Assembly: GCA_019113025.1 (NCBI GenBank)
Contig: DXIF01000072.1
Coordinates: 1-38,582 of the forward strand
Origin: Candidatus Anaerobiospirillum stercoravium
Lineage (GTDB): Bacteria > Pseudomonadota > Gammaproteobacteria > Enterobacterales > Succinivibrionaceae
DNA: 38,582 bases
Direction of reading: 5' to 3'
The notes below the pieces were generated by a model. It saw only the letters and a list, made by a program, of their open reading frames with translations. It was not told the origin of the DNA and made no database searches. Below, one piece after another: positions 9,460 through 16,926 of this stretch; position 1 is the first letter of the stretch, and every line of letters starts with the position of its first letter. Position numbers and translations under genes: made by a program.

Positions 9460-10533
9460 ATGCCGAAAGTATCAGTCATCATCCCGCTCTACAACGCCAG
9501 CCCCTACCTTGCTGAGCTTAAGCAAGTGTGGGAGCAAACTCTAAACGACTTTGAACTTATCTTGGTCGACGACTGCTCGACTGACAACACCTGGGAGCAG
9601 CTGCAACGCTTCAAGAGCGACTATCCAGAGCGCACCATTATCCTCGCGCGCAACGAGCGCAATTTAGGCCCGGGAGGCACCCGCAACCATGGACTGACCC
9701 TGAGCTCTGGTCAGTACGTCATCTTCCTTGACGGCGATGACCGCTACGAGCCAACTATGCTGGAAAAAATGGCCGCCAAGCTCGATGAAACCTGCGCCGA
9801 CGTGGTGTGTGGCGGCTTCATGGAGCATGATCAAGACCGGACGGAATTACGCCTTTTTAGTCCAAGACTAATCAAGCAGCTCGGCATTTACAACAGCAAA
9901 GGAGGGGGCAGCGCACTGACTGAACTGAGTCCATTCACAATTGAACAAGTGCTGATTCACCCATCCCTATTCCCGGCGCCGTGGAACAAGATGATACGAC
10001 GCAGCTTCCTTAGTGAGCACAATATCACATTCCCAAGCATGAGCTTTGGCGAAGACCGCTGTTGGAGCGAACATATGGTGCTCAAAGCCCACGCCATTGA
10101 GGTGATCAACGAGGTGCTGTACCACTACCAGCTCCGCCCCGGATCGATTAGCAAAGCGCAAAATGAGCGCTTTGTGGCCGCCTTCTTTGCGCAACTTGAC
10201 TACGCCTACCAGCTCTTACAAGCCGCCAACATCTTAGAGCGCATTAATACGGCTTGGCAGTTTCATTACTGGGACACGCTCTTTAGCCAATTCAATCGTA
10301 TCAACCAGCAGCCGGAAGTCCAACTCAAATTACTCCAGGCTGCGTGCGCTTTCTGCCAAGAACACAAGATGGCAGATAGCTCCGACTCCATGCCACTAGC
10401 CGCGCGCTTAGGTCTGTATCGCTTGCTGCCTCAAGTCGCTGCACTCCTGCCCCTACGCTCCAAGCTTAAACAACAGCACCGCATCTACCGCCATCTCAAG
10501 CGCTTCAACCGCCTCCTGCGCGTTTCCGATTAA
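9460..10533 (+). CDS. Family 2 glycosyltransferase
   Basis: Transfers a sugar from a nucleotide-sugar donor, most likely in building a surface glycan; the acceptor is unknown. It has 357 residues. The GT-A fold opens with KVSVIIPLYNASPYL (residues 3-17), and DLEL-type nucleotide contacts follow in ELILVDDCSTDNTWE. GGTRNHGL and the metal-binding FLDGDDRYEP motif are next, and the acceptor-side FGEDRCWSEHMVLKA near residue 200. The C-terminal 120 residues are helical and basic (residues LRSKLKQQHRIYRHLKR near the end), perhaps a membrane-surface anchor. The ATG at 9460 is chosen because the fold begins two residues later; an upstream TTG falls inside the pyrG terminator stem. It occupies the place where eno usually lies between pyrG and ftsB. 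Confidence 0.88.
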   Translation: MPKVSVIIPLYNASPYLAELKQVWEQTLNDFELILVDDCSTDNTWEQLQRFKSDYPERTIILARNERNLGPGGTRNHGLTLSSGQYVIFLDGDDRYEPTMLEKMAAKLDETCADVVCGGFMEHDQDRTELRLFSPRLIKQLGIYNSKGGGSALTELSPFTIEQVLIHPSLFPAPWNKMIRRSFLSEHNITFPSMSFGEDRCWSEHMVLKAHAIEVINEVLYHYQLRPGSISKAQNERFVAAFFAQLDYAYQLLQAANILERINTAWQFHYWDTLFSQFNRINQQPEVQLKLLQAACAFCQEHKMADSSDSMPLAARLGLYRLLPQVAALLPLRSKLKQQHRIYRHLKRFNRLLRVSD

Positions 10534-10659
10534 AGCACAACTTCGACCCCTCTGTTTAACGCGCTGCTACTCTCAGCGCGGCACACAAGCTGCTAACACA
10601 AGTAGACTCGAATCAAGGTTCACCGATTAACCCACGCTGCCGCAAGCAAGGAGCCGCCA

Positions 10660-10974
10660 ATGAAAATCATCACTGCGATTTTGTTATTACTGTGTGGCTT
10701 CTTGGTGTACGACATCTACTTTGGTCACAACGGCGTCCAGCAGTACAAGAAAATGGAGCTCCAGCTGGAGCGCGAGGAGCAGCAAGCCCTTGTGCTGCAA
10801 AAGCGCAATCAGGAAATCACAGACCAAATCAGCGACTTTACCCTCCAAGGCACGGTAGCAGTCGAGGAGCTTGCGCGCAGCGAACTTGGTCTCATCAAAC
10901 CCAATGAGCGCTTCTACCGCGTCATCGCAACCGATGAGGAAATCATCAAGATGCCGCTGCCCAAGTACAACTAA
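10660..10974 (+). CDS. ftsB: Cell division protein FtsB
   Basis: Small bitopic inner-membrane protein that joins FtsL and FtsQ in the divisome and helps activate septal wall synthesis. It has 104 residues. A short cytoplasmic start leads into one membrane helix (IITAILLLLCGFLVYDIYF, about residues 3-21). The conserved WFGxNG-like turn follows (FGHNGVQQY), then a coiled coil (about 30-65) and the family C-terminal pattern ELARSELGLIKPNERFYRV. GGAG stands 6 bases before the ATG. ftsB followed by ispD is the standard gammaproteobacterial order, here with an unusually long 527-base gap. Confidence 0.93.
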   Translation: MKIITAILLLLCGFLVYDIYFGHNGVQQYKKMELQLEREEQQALVLQKRNQEITDQISDFTLQGTVAVEELARSELGLIKPNERFYRVIATDEEIIKMPLPKYN

Positions 10975-11072
10975 AGCATCCCATTGATCAAACGCCCCTG
11001 CTGTCAACTAAAGCGCTGCTATCTTAACGGCCCTGCGCTAGGGCGCCCCACGCTATACCAAATGAGCGCGCA

Positions 11073-11140
11073 GGTAGACTTATCCGCGCAAGTAGCCTGT
11101 GCCGTATAAATGGTATTATGCGGACACAAGTAGTCTACCA
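11073..11140. repeat. Copy 1 of a 68-bp degenerate repeat with inverted ends
   Basis: Begins GGTAGACTTATC and ends AGTAGTCTACCA, so its ends form an inverted repeat (GGTAGACT / AGTCTACC). Internally it has AAGTAGCCTGTGCC and ATAAATGG. It aligns along its full length with 11242-11308. Confidence 0.75.
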
Positions 11141-11241
11141 TCTTGATGCCACCAACCGCAGATCCCTTTAGCACGGGGGTGACGCAGCTAAACGACTGCC
11201 AAGTGCGGCCTAATCACGCCTCTGAGTGCGGAGCGCAAATG

Positions 11242-11308
11242 GGTAGACTAGTGCAAAAAAGTAGACCGTGCCACACAAACGGATTTATCAGGCACAACAG
11301 GTCTACCA
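11242..11308. repeat. Copy 2 of the 68-bp repeat, with a partial third copy
   Basis: Begins GGTAGACTAGTG and ends CAGGTCTACCA. It shares AAGTAGACCGTGCC and ACAAACGG with copy 1, with one 1-base gap in the alignment. A further GGTAGACTGG follows at 11314-11323, and a lone AGTAGACT lies before ftsB at 10601. The cluster fills the ftsB-ispD gap. Possible roles are transposase-binding ends of a decayed insertion sequence, or regulator sites. Confidence 0.75.
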
Positions 11309-11501
11309 GCCGCGGTAGACTGGTCACATCTGGCTTAAATAAGCCAAAGTACACGTTATCATATCCCCCGCTGGTTACTCCGGTTGAGAGGTGCAGGATT
11401 GAGCACATAGCGCCTGATTTAGGGCAAGGCCAATATGATTTAGTCTGTGTGCTAAAGTTAGAACACGCGCAGTTTACGCGTCAGCAAAGGCAGCTAATCA
11501 T

Positions 11502-12761
11502 ATGTATGTAGAGATCAAAACCCCCGCTAGCGGGCGCAAATATGTGTACCTAAAACGCTCAGTGCGCGTCAATGGACGCGTCAAGCACATCACGGTTGAG
11601 CGCTTTGGTGAGCTCAACGACCTCTTGGCGCAAGACCCAGACTTCATCATCAAGCTCAACGAAAAGTGCCGCGCGGGCAGTCCTGATCTCTTTTCCTCCA
11701 AACTTCACGCGTTTGAGCACAATCTAACGGCCGCACTACACAACGCCGTCAGCACCAGTGCCGCGGTTGCCACGCCCGAGGGCAGCATTCCGCCAAAGAG
11801 CAAGGTGTTGGGCGAACCAAAATGCGGGGTAACGCCCACAAGCTCAGGCGCGGCTGTTGCAACTCAAGGCCAAGCTGCAACCGCCCCTAGCATCAGCCTG
11901 CTCTTTGCTACGGCCCCCACCTCCCTCAAAGATGCTGAGCTCAACGAGCTCTTTGCGGTCTATGCCCCACGCGATGCCGCTCTGCCCGAAAAGGGCGTGC
12001 TGGGCTATATTCAAGAACACGGCTTAGTCGACGTAGTGGTCCCGGCCGCGGGCGTCGGTGCTCGCATGGGCGCGGAGGTACCCAAGCAATACCTCAAGCT
12101 CGACGATAAATGCGTGCTCGAGCACACCGTGCTCAAGCTCTTGACCAGCCCCTTTGTCCACAATGTGATTGTGGCGCTCTCCCCCGACGACCCATATTTT
12201 AAGTATACTTGCTTGGTGGATCTCAAGCGCGTCATCCGGGTCAATGGCGGTAGCGAGCGCGTTGACAGCGTTTTGGCGGGCCTCAAGGCCACTCGCAGCT
12301 CATGGGTCATGGTGCACGATGCGGCCCGGCCGTTAATCAGCTTGACCGATATTGAGCAGCTCTTGCTAAAAGTAGCACGCACCCAGCTCACCCCCGAGGA
12401 CAGCCCGCTGCCGCGCACTGAGGCCTATTGTGGCGGCATCTTAGTCGCGCCCATGGCCGATACGGTCAAGCAAGCTCAGAGCATTCATGGCGGGGAACTT
12501 CATGCCATCGACCGCACCTTAAACCGCGCTCACCTGTGGCGCGCCCTAACCCCGCAGCTCTTTGGACGCACCGAGCTGATGGCCGCAATTGAGCAGGGCT
12601 TAAGCGACCGCCGGGCTATAACTGATGAGGCTTCAGCGCTCGAGCGCTTGGGCAAAAAGGTGCTGATGGTTGAGGGCTCGCCGCTCAACTTCAAGCTGAC
12701 GCAGCCTAGCGACCTGCTCCTAACCAAAGCCCTACTGAGCTACTTAGCGCCGCATTGCTAA
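11502..12761 (+). CDS. ispD: IspD (MEP cytidylyltransferase) with a transposase-like N-terminal extension
   Basis: The C-terminal part (about residues 175-419) is 2-C-methyl-D-erythritol 4-phosphate cytidylyltransferase, which couples MEP to CTP in isoprenoid synthesis. It shows VVVPAAGVGARMG, VPKQYL, VNGGSERVDSVLAGL, VHDAARP, DTVKQA, LTPQLFGR and the ITDEASALE motif. IspD is normally about 235 residues; this frame has 419. Residues 1-55 (GRKYVYLKRSVRVNGRVKH, then TVERFGELNDLLAQD) resemble the start of IS1634/IS4-type transposases. Residues 56-165 are Ala/Ser/Thr/Pro-rich linker. The frame has no stop and no internal ATG before the IspD core; a GTG at 11997 could give a 254-residue IspD, but with a poorly spaced ribosome site. 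Residue identity of the extension is inferred by eye. ispF, usually next, is absent. Confidence 0.88.
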   Translation: MYVEIKTPASGRKYVYLKRSVRVNGRVKHITVERFGELNDLLAQDPDFIIKLNEKCRAGSPDLFSSKLHAFEHNLTAALHNAVSTSAAVATPEGSIPPKSKVLGEPKCGVTPTSSGAAVATQGQAATAPSISLLFATAPTSLKDAELNELFAVYAPRDAALPEKGVLGYIQEHGLVDVVVPAAGVGARMGAEVPKQYLKLDDKCVLEHTVLKLLTSPFVHNVIVALSPDDPYFKYTCLVDLKRVIRVNGGSERVDSVLAGLKATRSSWVMVHDAARPLISLTDIEQLLLKVARTQLTPEDSPLPRTEAYCGGILVAPMADTVKQAQSIHGGELHAIDRTLNRAHLWRALTPQLFGRTELMAAIEQGLSDRRAITDEASALERLGKKVLMVEGSPLNFKLTQPSDLLLTKALLSYLAPHC

Positions 12762-12765
12762 GGCT

Positions 12766-12810
12766 AAGCGGCACGGCCTGAAGGCCAGAGGGCTTCAGGC
12801 CGTGCTGCTT
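12766..12810. terminator. Bidirectional terminator between ispD and relA
   Basis: An 18-bp inverted repeat with one mismatch (arms 12766-12783 and 12793-12810, 9-base loop) is flanked by short A/T. It lies exactly between two convergent genes and can serve both. Confidence 0.8.
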
Positions 12811-12825
12811 AAATCGGCGCTACGC

Positions 12826-15183
12826 CTAGACGCGGGCGGCAGAACGCACCTGCTTGATTTCGTTGAGCTTGCTCAAGACGCGGGTAAGCGCAGGGAGGTT
12901 CACGATCATCAGATCGATGTCGATGATTGAGAGATCCTTGAGACGGTCAGTATGCGAGCGCACGCCTAAGACATTGATCTTCTCGTTAGCAATGACCGTG
13001 GTGACGTCACGCAGCAAACCCGGGTAATCCGAGGCCACCACCTTGATGGTAACGGTAAAGCCATTGGCATTGGCGTCATCGCCCCATTGCGCAGTAACCA
13101 CGCGCTCCGGATTCTTCTTGATCAAGCTCTTGAGCTGCGAGCAGTTGGACTTGTGAATTGAGATGCCCCGGCCTTGAGTGATAAAGCCGATGATGTCATC
13201 GCCGGGGATCGGCTGGCAGCACTTGGCGATGTGGGTCATGACATTGCCCACGCCGTCGACCACAATCTTGCCCTTTTGGCTGGCGTGACGACTCAACAGC
13301 TGCTGATTGGTCTTCTCTGAAATGAGCGACTGCAGCTCCAGCTCCTTGGTGTTGCTGTCGCGCTTGAACACGCGCTCCTCAAGGAAGGAGATAATCTGGT
13401 TGACCTTGATGTCACCGGCGCCAATACCCGCGTAGATATCGTTCACGGTCTTGACGTTGAAGCGCGCCAACTTCTCCTTCAAGAACGAGGCGACTTGATC
13501 CTTGTTCAGGCCCAAGCCATGGCGCGCCACCTCGCGCTCTAACAAGTCATCACCGGCGGCTAGATTCTTGTCGTAGTCGACCTTGCGGAACCAGTTGATG
13601 ACCTTGGCCCGCGCCCGCGAGGTCTTGAGGTAGCCATTGTCGGCGTTAATCCAGTCGCGCGACGGATTAGGCTCCTTTTGCGTGATGATTTCCACCTGTT
13701 CGCCGGTCTTGAGCTTATAGGTATAAGGCACGATCCGGCCATCGACCTTGGCGCCAATGCAACGGTGGCCCACCATGGTGTGCACTTGGTAGGCAAAATC
13801 AAGCGGCGTCGCCCCGGTCGGCAGGTCTACCACCTCACCGCGCGGGGTGAAGACGTAAACGCGATCCTCGAAGACTTGCTTTCTAAACTCGTCTAAGAGG
13901 GCACCGGACTCGACCATATCGTCGCGCCATGCTAAGAGCTTACGCAGCCAGTTGATGCGCTGCTCGACGCCTGAGCCTAAGCCGCCGCCTTCCTTATACT
14001 TCCAGTGCGCAGCCACGCCCAGTTCGGCCATCTGGTGCATGTCCTTGGTCCGAAATTGGATTTCGACCACCTTATTGCCATCACCGTAAACTACGGTGTG
14101 AATTGACTGGTAGCCATTAGGCTTAGGATTGGCGATGTAATCGTCAAATTCCTTTTCGATATGGGACCAGCGGCTGTGCACAATACTGAGGGCGGCATAG
14201 CAGTCCTCGATCTTGTCCACAATGACGCGCACCGCGCGCACGTCATAAAGTTCGCTAAAGGGCAGGTGCTTGCGCTGCATCTTGCGCCAAATCGAGTAGA
14301 TATGCTTAGGACGGCCGTAGACCTCGGCGTTATGAATGCCGTTTTGCTCCAAGAGCGAACGCAGCTCGGCCACAAAGTTCTCGATGTAGCGCTCGCGCTC
14401 AACGCGCTTTTCACCTAAGTCACGCGCAATCTCCATGTAGTAGTCGTTATGGAGGAAGCGGAAGGCTAAGTCCTCTAACTCCCACTTGAGCTGACCGATG
14501 CCCAAGCGGTTGGCCAGCGGCGCGTAGATATTGGCAATTTCGCGGGCAATCGCCAGCTTAGTCTCATCGTCGGCATACTTGGCCGCGCGGATCACCGCGA
14601 TACGCTCGGCGAGTTTAATGACCACCGCGCGCACATCGTCGACCATCGACAAGAGCATGCGACGGACGCGGTCAACTTGAGCCTCGGTGCCCTTGCTGCT
14701 GTTGAGGTTTTGTAGGAAGCGAATGGCCTCCATGTCCTTGACCTTGAGCAAGAGCTTGCGGATATTGAGGCCAAACTTGGCCTCAACCTCGTCTAGATCC
14801 AAGGCCTTACTTTCAAAGGCCGGGTACAAGAAGGCAACCATGAGCGACTCGATGTCCATATTTAAGGTCATCAAGATCGCGATAATCTCCGCTGAGAGAT
14901 TGGTGACGCTCTTGGCATCAAGCAAGTTAGCGCGCGCCAGTCCCAAGCCCTGCGCATTGGCTTTATCCCCCCCTGAGGCCGCCACCTCCTCAGACTTATC
15001 CACGCCCCGCTCTGCGGCCTTCTTGGCTTCAGCATTGAGTTTATCTTGCTGCTTTTGCATGCAAGCCACGACGTAGGTATGGCATTGTTGCAGCTTTTCC
15101 TTTTGGTCTTCAGGCAGATTGAGCTTATCGGCCCACGCCTCAAAATCAAAAGACGCTTCGTGCGTGTCTCTTAATGCCACCAT
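12826..15183 (-). CDS. relA: GTP pyrophosphokinase RelA
   Basis: Ribosome-associated synthetase of the alarmone (p)ppGpp, triggered by amino-acid starvation. It has 785 residues. The N-terminal domain lacks the HDxxED metal site of the bifunctional Rel/SpoT enzymes (AFLYPAFESKAL stands there), so hydrolase activity is not expected. The synthetase domain has VYGRPKHIYSIWRKM, ELYDVRAVRV and EFDDYIANPKPNGYQS, the EFDD being the RelA-type ExDD motif. A TGS domain (VYVFTPRGEVVDLPTGATPL), a helical/zinc region with CCQPIPGDDIIGFIT, and a C-terminal ACT domain follow. Residues about 48-80 are a Lys/Ala/Gly-rich stretch not seen in E. coli RelA. GGAG stands 9 bases before the ATG. It follows rlmD as in E. 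coli; the 120-base gap is made of degenerate CCGAACTCAG words. Confidence 0.96.
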   Translation of the reverse strand: MVALRDTHEASFDFEAWADKLNLPEDQKEKLQQCHTYVVACMQKQQDKLNAEAKKAAERGVDKSEEVAASGGDKANAQGLGLARANLLDAKSVTNLSAEIIAILMTLNMDIESLMVAFLYPAFESKALDLDEVEAKFGLNIRKLLLKVKDMEAIRFLQNLNSSKGTEAQVDRVRRMLLSMVDDVRAVVIKLAERIAVIRAAKYADDETKLAIAREIANIYAPLANRLGIGQLKWELEDLAFRFLHNDYYMEIARDLGEKRVERERYIENFVAELRSLLEQNGIHNAEVYGRPKHIYSIWRKMQRKHLPFSELYDVRAVRVIVDKIEDCYAALSIVHSRWSHIEKEFDDYIANPKPNGYQSIHTVVYGDGNKVVEIQFRTKDMHQMAELGVAAHWKYKEGGGLGSGVEQRINWLRKLLAWRDDMVESGALLDEFRKQVFEDRVYVFTPRGEVVDLPTGATPLDFAYQVHTMVGHRCIGAKVDGRIVPYTYKLKTGEQVEIITQKEPNPSRDWINADNGYLKTSRARAKVINWFRKVDYDKNLAAGDDLLEREVARHGLGLNKDQVASFLKEKLARFNVKTVNDIYAGIGAGDIKVNQIISFLEERVFKRDSNTKELELQSLISEKTNQQLLSRHASQKGKIVVDGVGNVMTHIAKCCQPIPGDDIIGFITQGRGISIHKSNCSQLKSLIKKNPERVVTAQWGDDANANGFTVTIKVVASDYPGLLRDVTTVIANEKINVLGVRSHTDRLKDLSIIDIDLMIVNLPALTRVLSKLNEIKQVRSAARV

Positions 15184-15306
15184 CTTTCGTACTCCTCAAT
15201 GCCCGGGGGGCCTTAAGCCGAACTCAGCCCAACGCAGCGGACTCATCCGAACTAAGCCGAGCTTTGCCGAACTCAGACGAATTCAGACGAACTCCGTCAC
15301 CCCGCG

Positions 15307-16854
15307 TTAATCGCGGGTGAAGACCAACATGATCTCCACATGGCTGGTATGGGGGAACATATCAAAAGCGCCCCACATCTCTATTTTATAGTGTGAACTG
15401 AGCAATTGCGAACAATCGCGCGCCGCGGCCAATGGATTGCACGAGATCATGACAATCTTCTTGGGCTTGAGCTTGCCCATAAACTGCACCGCGCGCTTGG
15501 CGCCCATGCGCCCAGGATCCATCACCACCACGTCATAATCAGCCTTAGCCCAGAGCTGATTCTCAAATGGCTCCTCTAAGTCGGCGACATAGAACTTAGC
15601 CTTGTCGGCCACGCCATTGACCGCAGCATTGGCGTTAGCACGGCGTATCATGTCAAAAACAATGTCGATGCCCACCACCTCGCTGCCTGCGGCCGCAATT
15701 GGTAAGGAGAAATTGCCTAGACCTGAGAACAGGTCAAGCACCTTTTGCCCCTCATGCGGCTCAACTGCCGCGAGCACCCGCTTAAGCATCGCCGTGTTCA
15801 TCTGGGCGTTGACTTGGACAAAGCAGCTGGGCGAGCAATAGACCTTGCTCTCCAAGCTTTGCACCATGATCTGCTGTTCCGCCGCACTAAACCCAGTGTC
15901 ATCAGCTGCACGTTCGGCGCCGAGCAAACGCTCGCGCACCACCTCGCTATCGTCCAATTGCTTAAACGGCTCAAGCACGAACATGGCTAAGGAATGCTGC
16001 GCTCCAAAGTCGAGCAAGCGCTGCTCATCGGCTGCCTCCAGCTTTTGGGTCATACGCAGCAGTACTGCAACCTTGAGGTCGCTGGCAAGTAACTCAACAT
16101 GGCCGATGCTCTTCTTTTGCTCCAAGGTGTTAACCAAGGCGGTCAAAGGCGCTAATAACGCATTAAGCCGGGGCTCGAGCACCGGGCAAGAGCTAACAGG
16201 TACTAACTCGGAGCTCTTGTCCTTACGAAACCCCAAGTAGAGCTTACCGTGATCGGCACGAATCGCTAAGCGACAGGCGCGGCGATAGCCCGTGGTCGGG
16301 CCCCTCTCGGTAAAGCTCGGAGCTCCAACCTTGGCGGCGGCCTCACGGCTTAATGCGGCCAGCTCCGAGGCGCGCGCCGCGTTCTTAGCCGCCGCTTGCT
16401 TTTGCGCCAGCGCCTGCTTAATGGTGCTGTTGCGCCCCAGGCGCGACTGGCCCACCGCCGCGCTCGCCTTTCCCGACTTAGCCTCTAAGGTTCCTTGGAG
16501 CACGCTTTTAACCAAAAGCTTGGCCACGCCTTGAACCTTGGCGTCAAAGGCCATTTGTGGCGGCAGATGCATCAGGGGGCAGCCGCCGCAGGAGGCTTGA
16601 TGGTCACAGCAAGGATTAGTGACGCGCTCAGGGGCCGCGGCAATGAGCTTGGTGACCACGCCCGAGGCGGTCTTATCGGTGTCGCTGACCGTAGGCATGA
16701 TGCGCGCACGCTCACCGGGCAGTAATCCCGGGACAAAGTAGACTTTATCTTCGTGCTTGCATACGCCGCGGCCTAGGATATCAAGGCTCACACACTGCGT
16801 CTCAAACGCCTTAGGCGCCGCCGTCTTCTTCTCTTGCTTGTAGATATTAACCAT
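15307..16854 (-). CDS. rlmD: 23S rRNA (uracil-5-)-methyltransferase RlmD
   Basis: Methylates U1939 of 23S rRNA using S-adenosylmethionine; carries a [4Fe-4S] cluster. It has 515 residues against 433 in E. coli. An N-terminal TRAM-like domain is followed by cluster cysteines in CCDHQASCGGC (Cys83, 89, 92) and a fourth in SSCPVLEP. The SAM motif is LDLFSGLGNFSLP, followed by DPGRMG and the catalytic cysteine in ISCNPLAAARD. It ends with the family's DMFPHTSHVE pattern. The extra length is mostly a Lys/Ala/Gln-rich insertion at about residues 118-180, placed between the cluster motif and the GYRRA segment. The ATG at 16854 is preceded by GGGGGA; an upstream TTG is less likely. The order recO-rlmD-relA replaces the recO-pdxJ order of enterics. 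Confidence 0.94.
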   Translation of the reverse strand: MVNIYKQEKKTAAPKAFETQCVSLDILGRGVCKHEDKVYFVPGLLPGERARIMPTVSDTDKTASGVVTKLIAAAPERVTNPCCDHQASCGGCPLMHLPPQMAFDAKVQGVAKLLVKSVLQGTLEAKSGKASAAVGQSRLGRNSTIKQALAQKQAAAKNAARASELAALSREAAAKVGAPSFTERGPTTGYRRACRLAIRADHGKLYLGFRKDKSSELVPVSSCPVLEPRLNALLAPLTALVNTLEQKKSIGHVELLASDLKVAVLLRMTQKLEAADEQRLLDFGAQHSLAMFVLEPFKQLDDSEVVRERLLGAERAADDTGFSAAEQQIMVQSLESKVYCSPSCFVQVNAQMNTAMLKRVLAAVEPHEGQKVLDLFSGLGNFSLPIAAAGSEVVGIDIVFDMIRRANANAAVNGVADKAKFYVADLEEPFENQLWAKADYDVVVMDPGRMGAKRAVQFMGKLKPKKIVMISCNPLAAARDCSQLLSSHYKIEMWGAFDMFPHTSHVEIMLVFTRD

Positions 16855-16926
16855 CAAAATCCCCCGGACTGCGGCATAGCTGCAGTCACCCTAACAAAAT
16901 CTGTTGTACCAGCCCTAACGCCAGCT

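Noticed and set aside
11073..11323. CRISPR-like array
   Set aside because: Only two to three diverged units, with inverted ends, irregular spacing and no cas genes.
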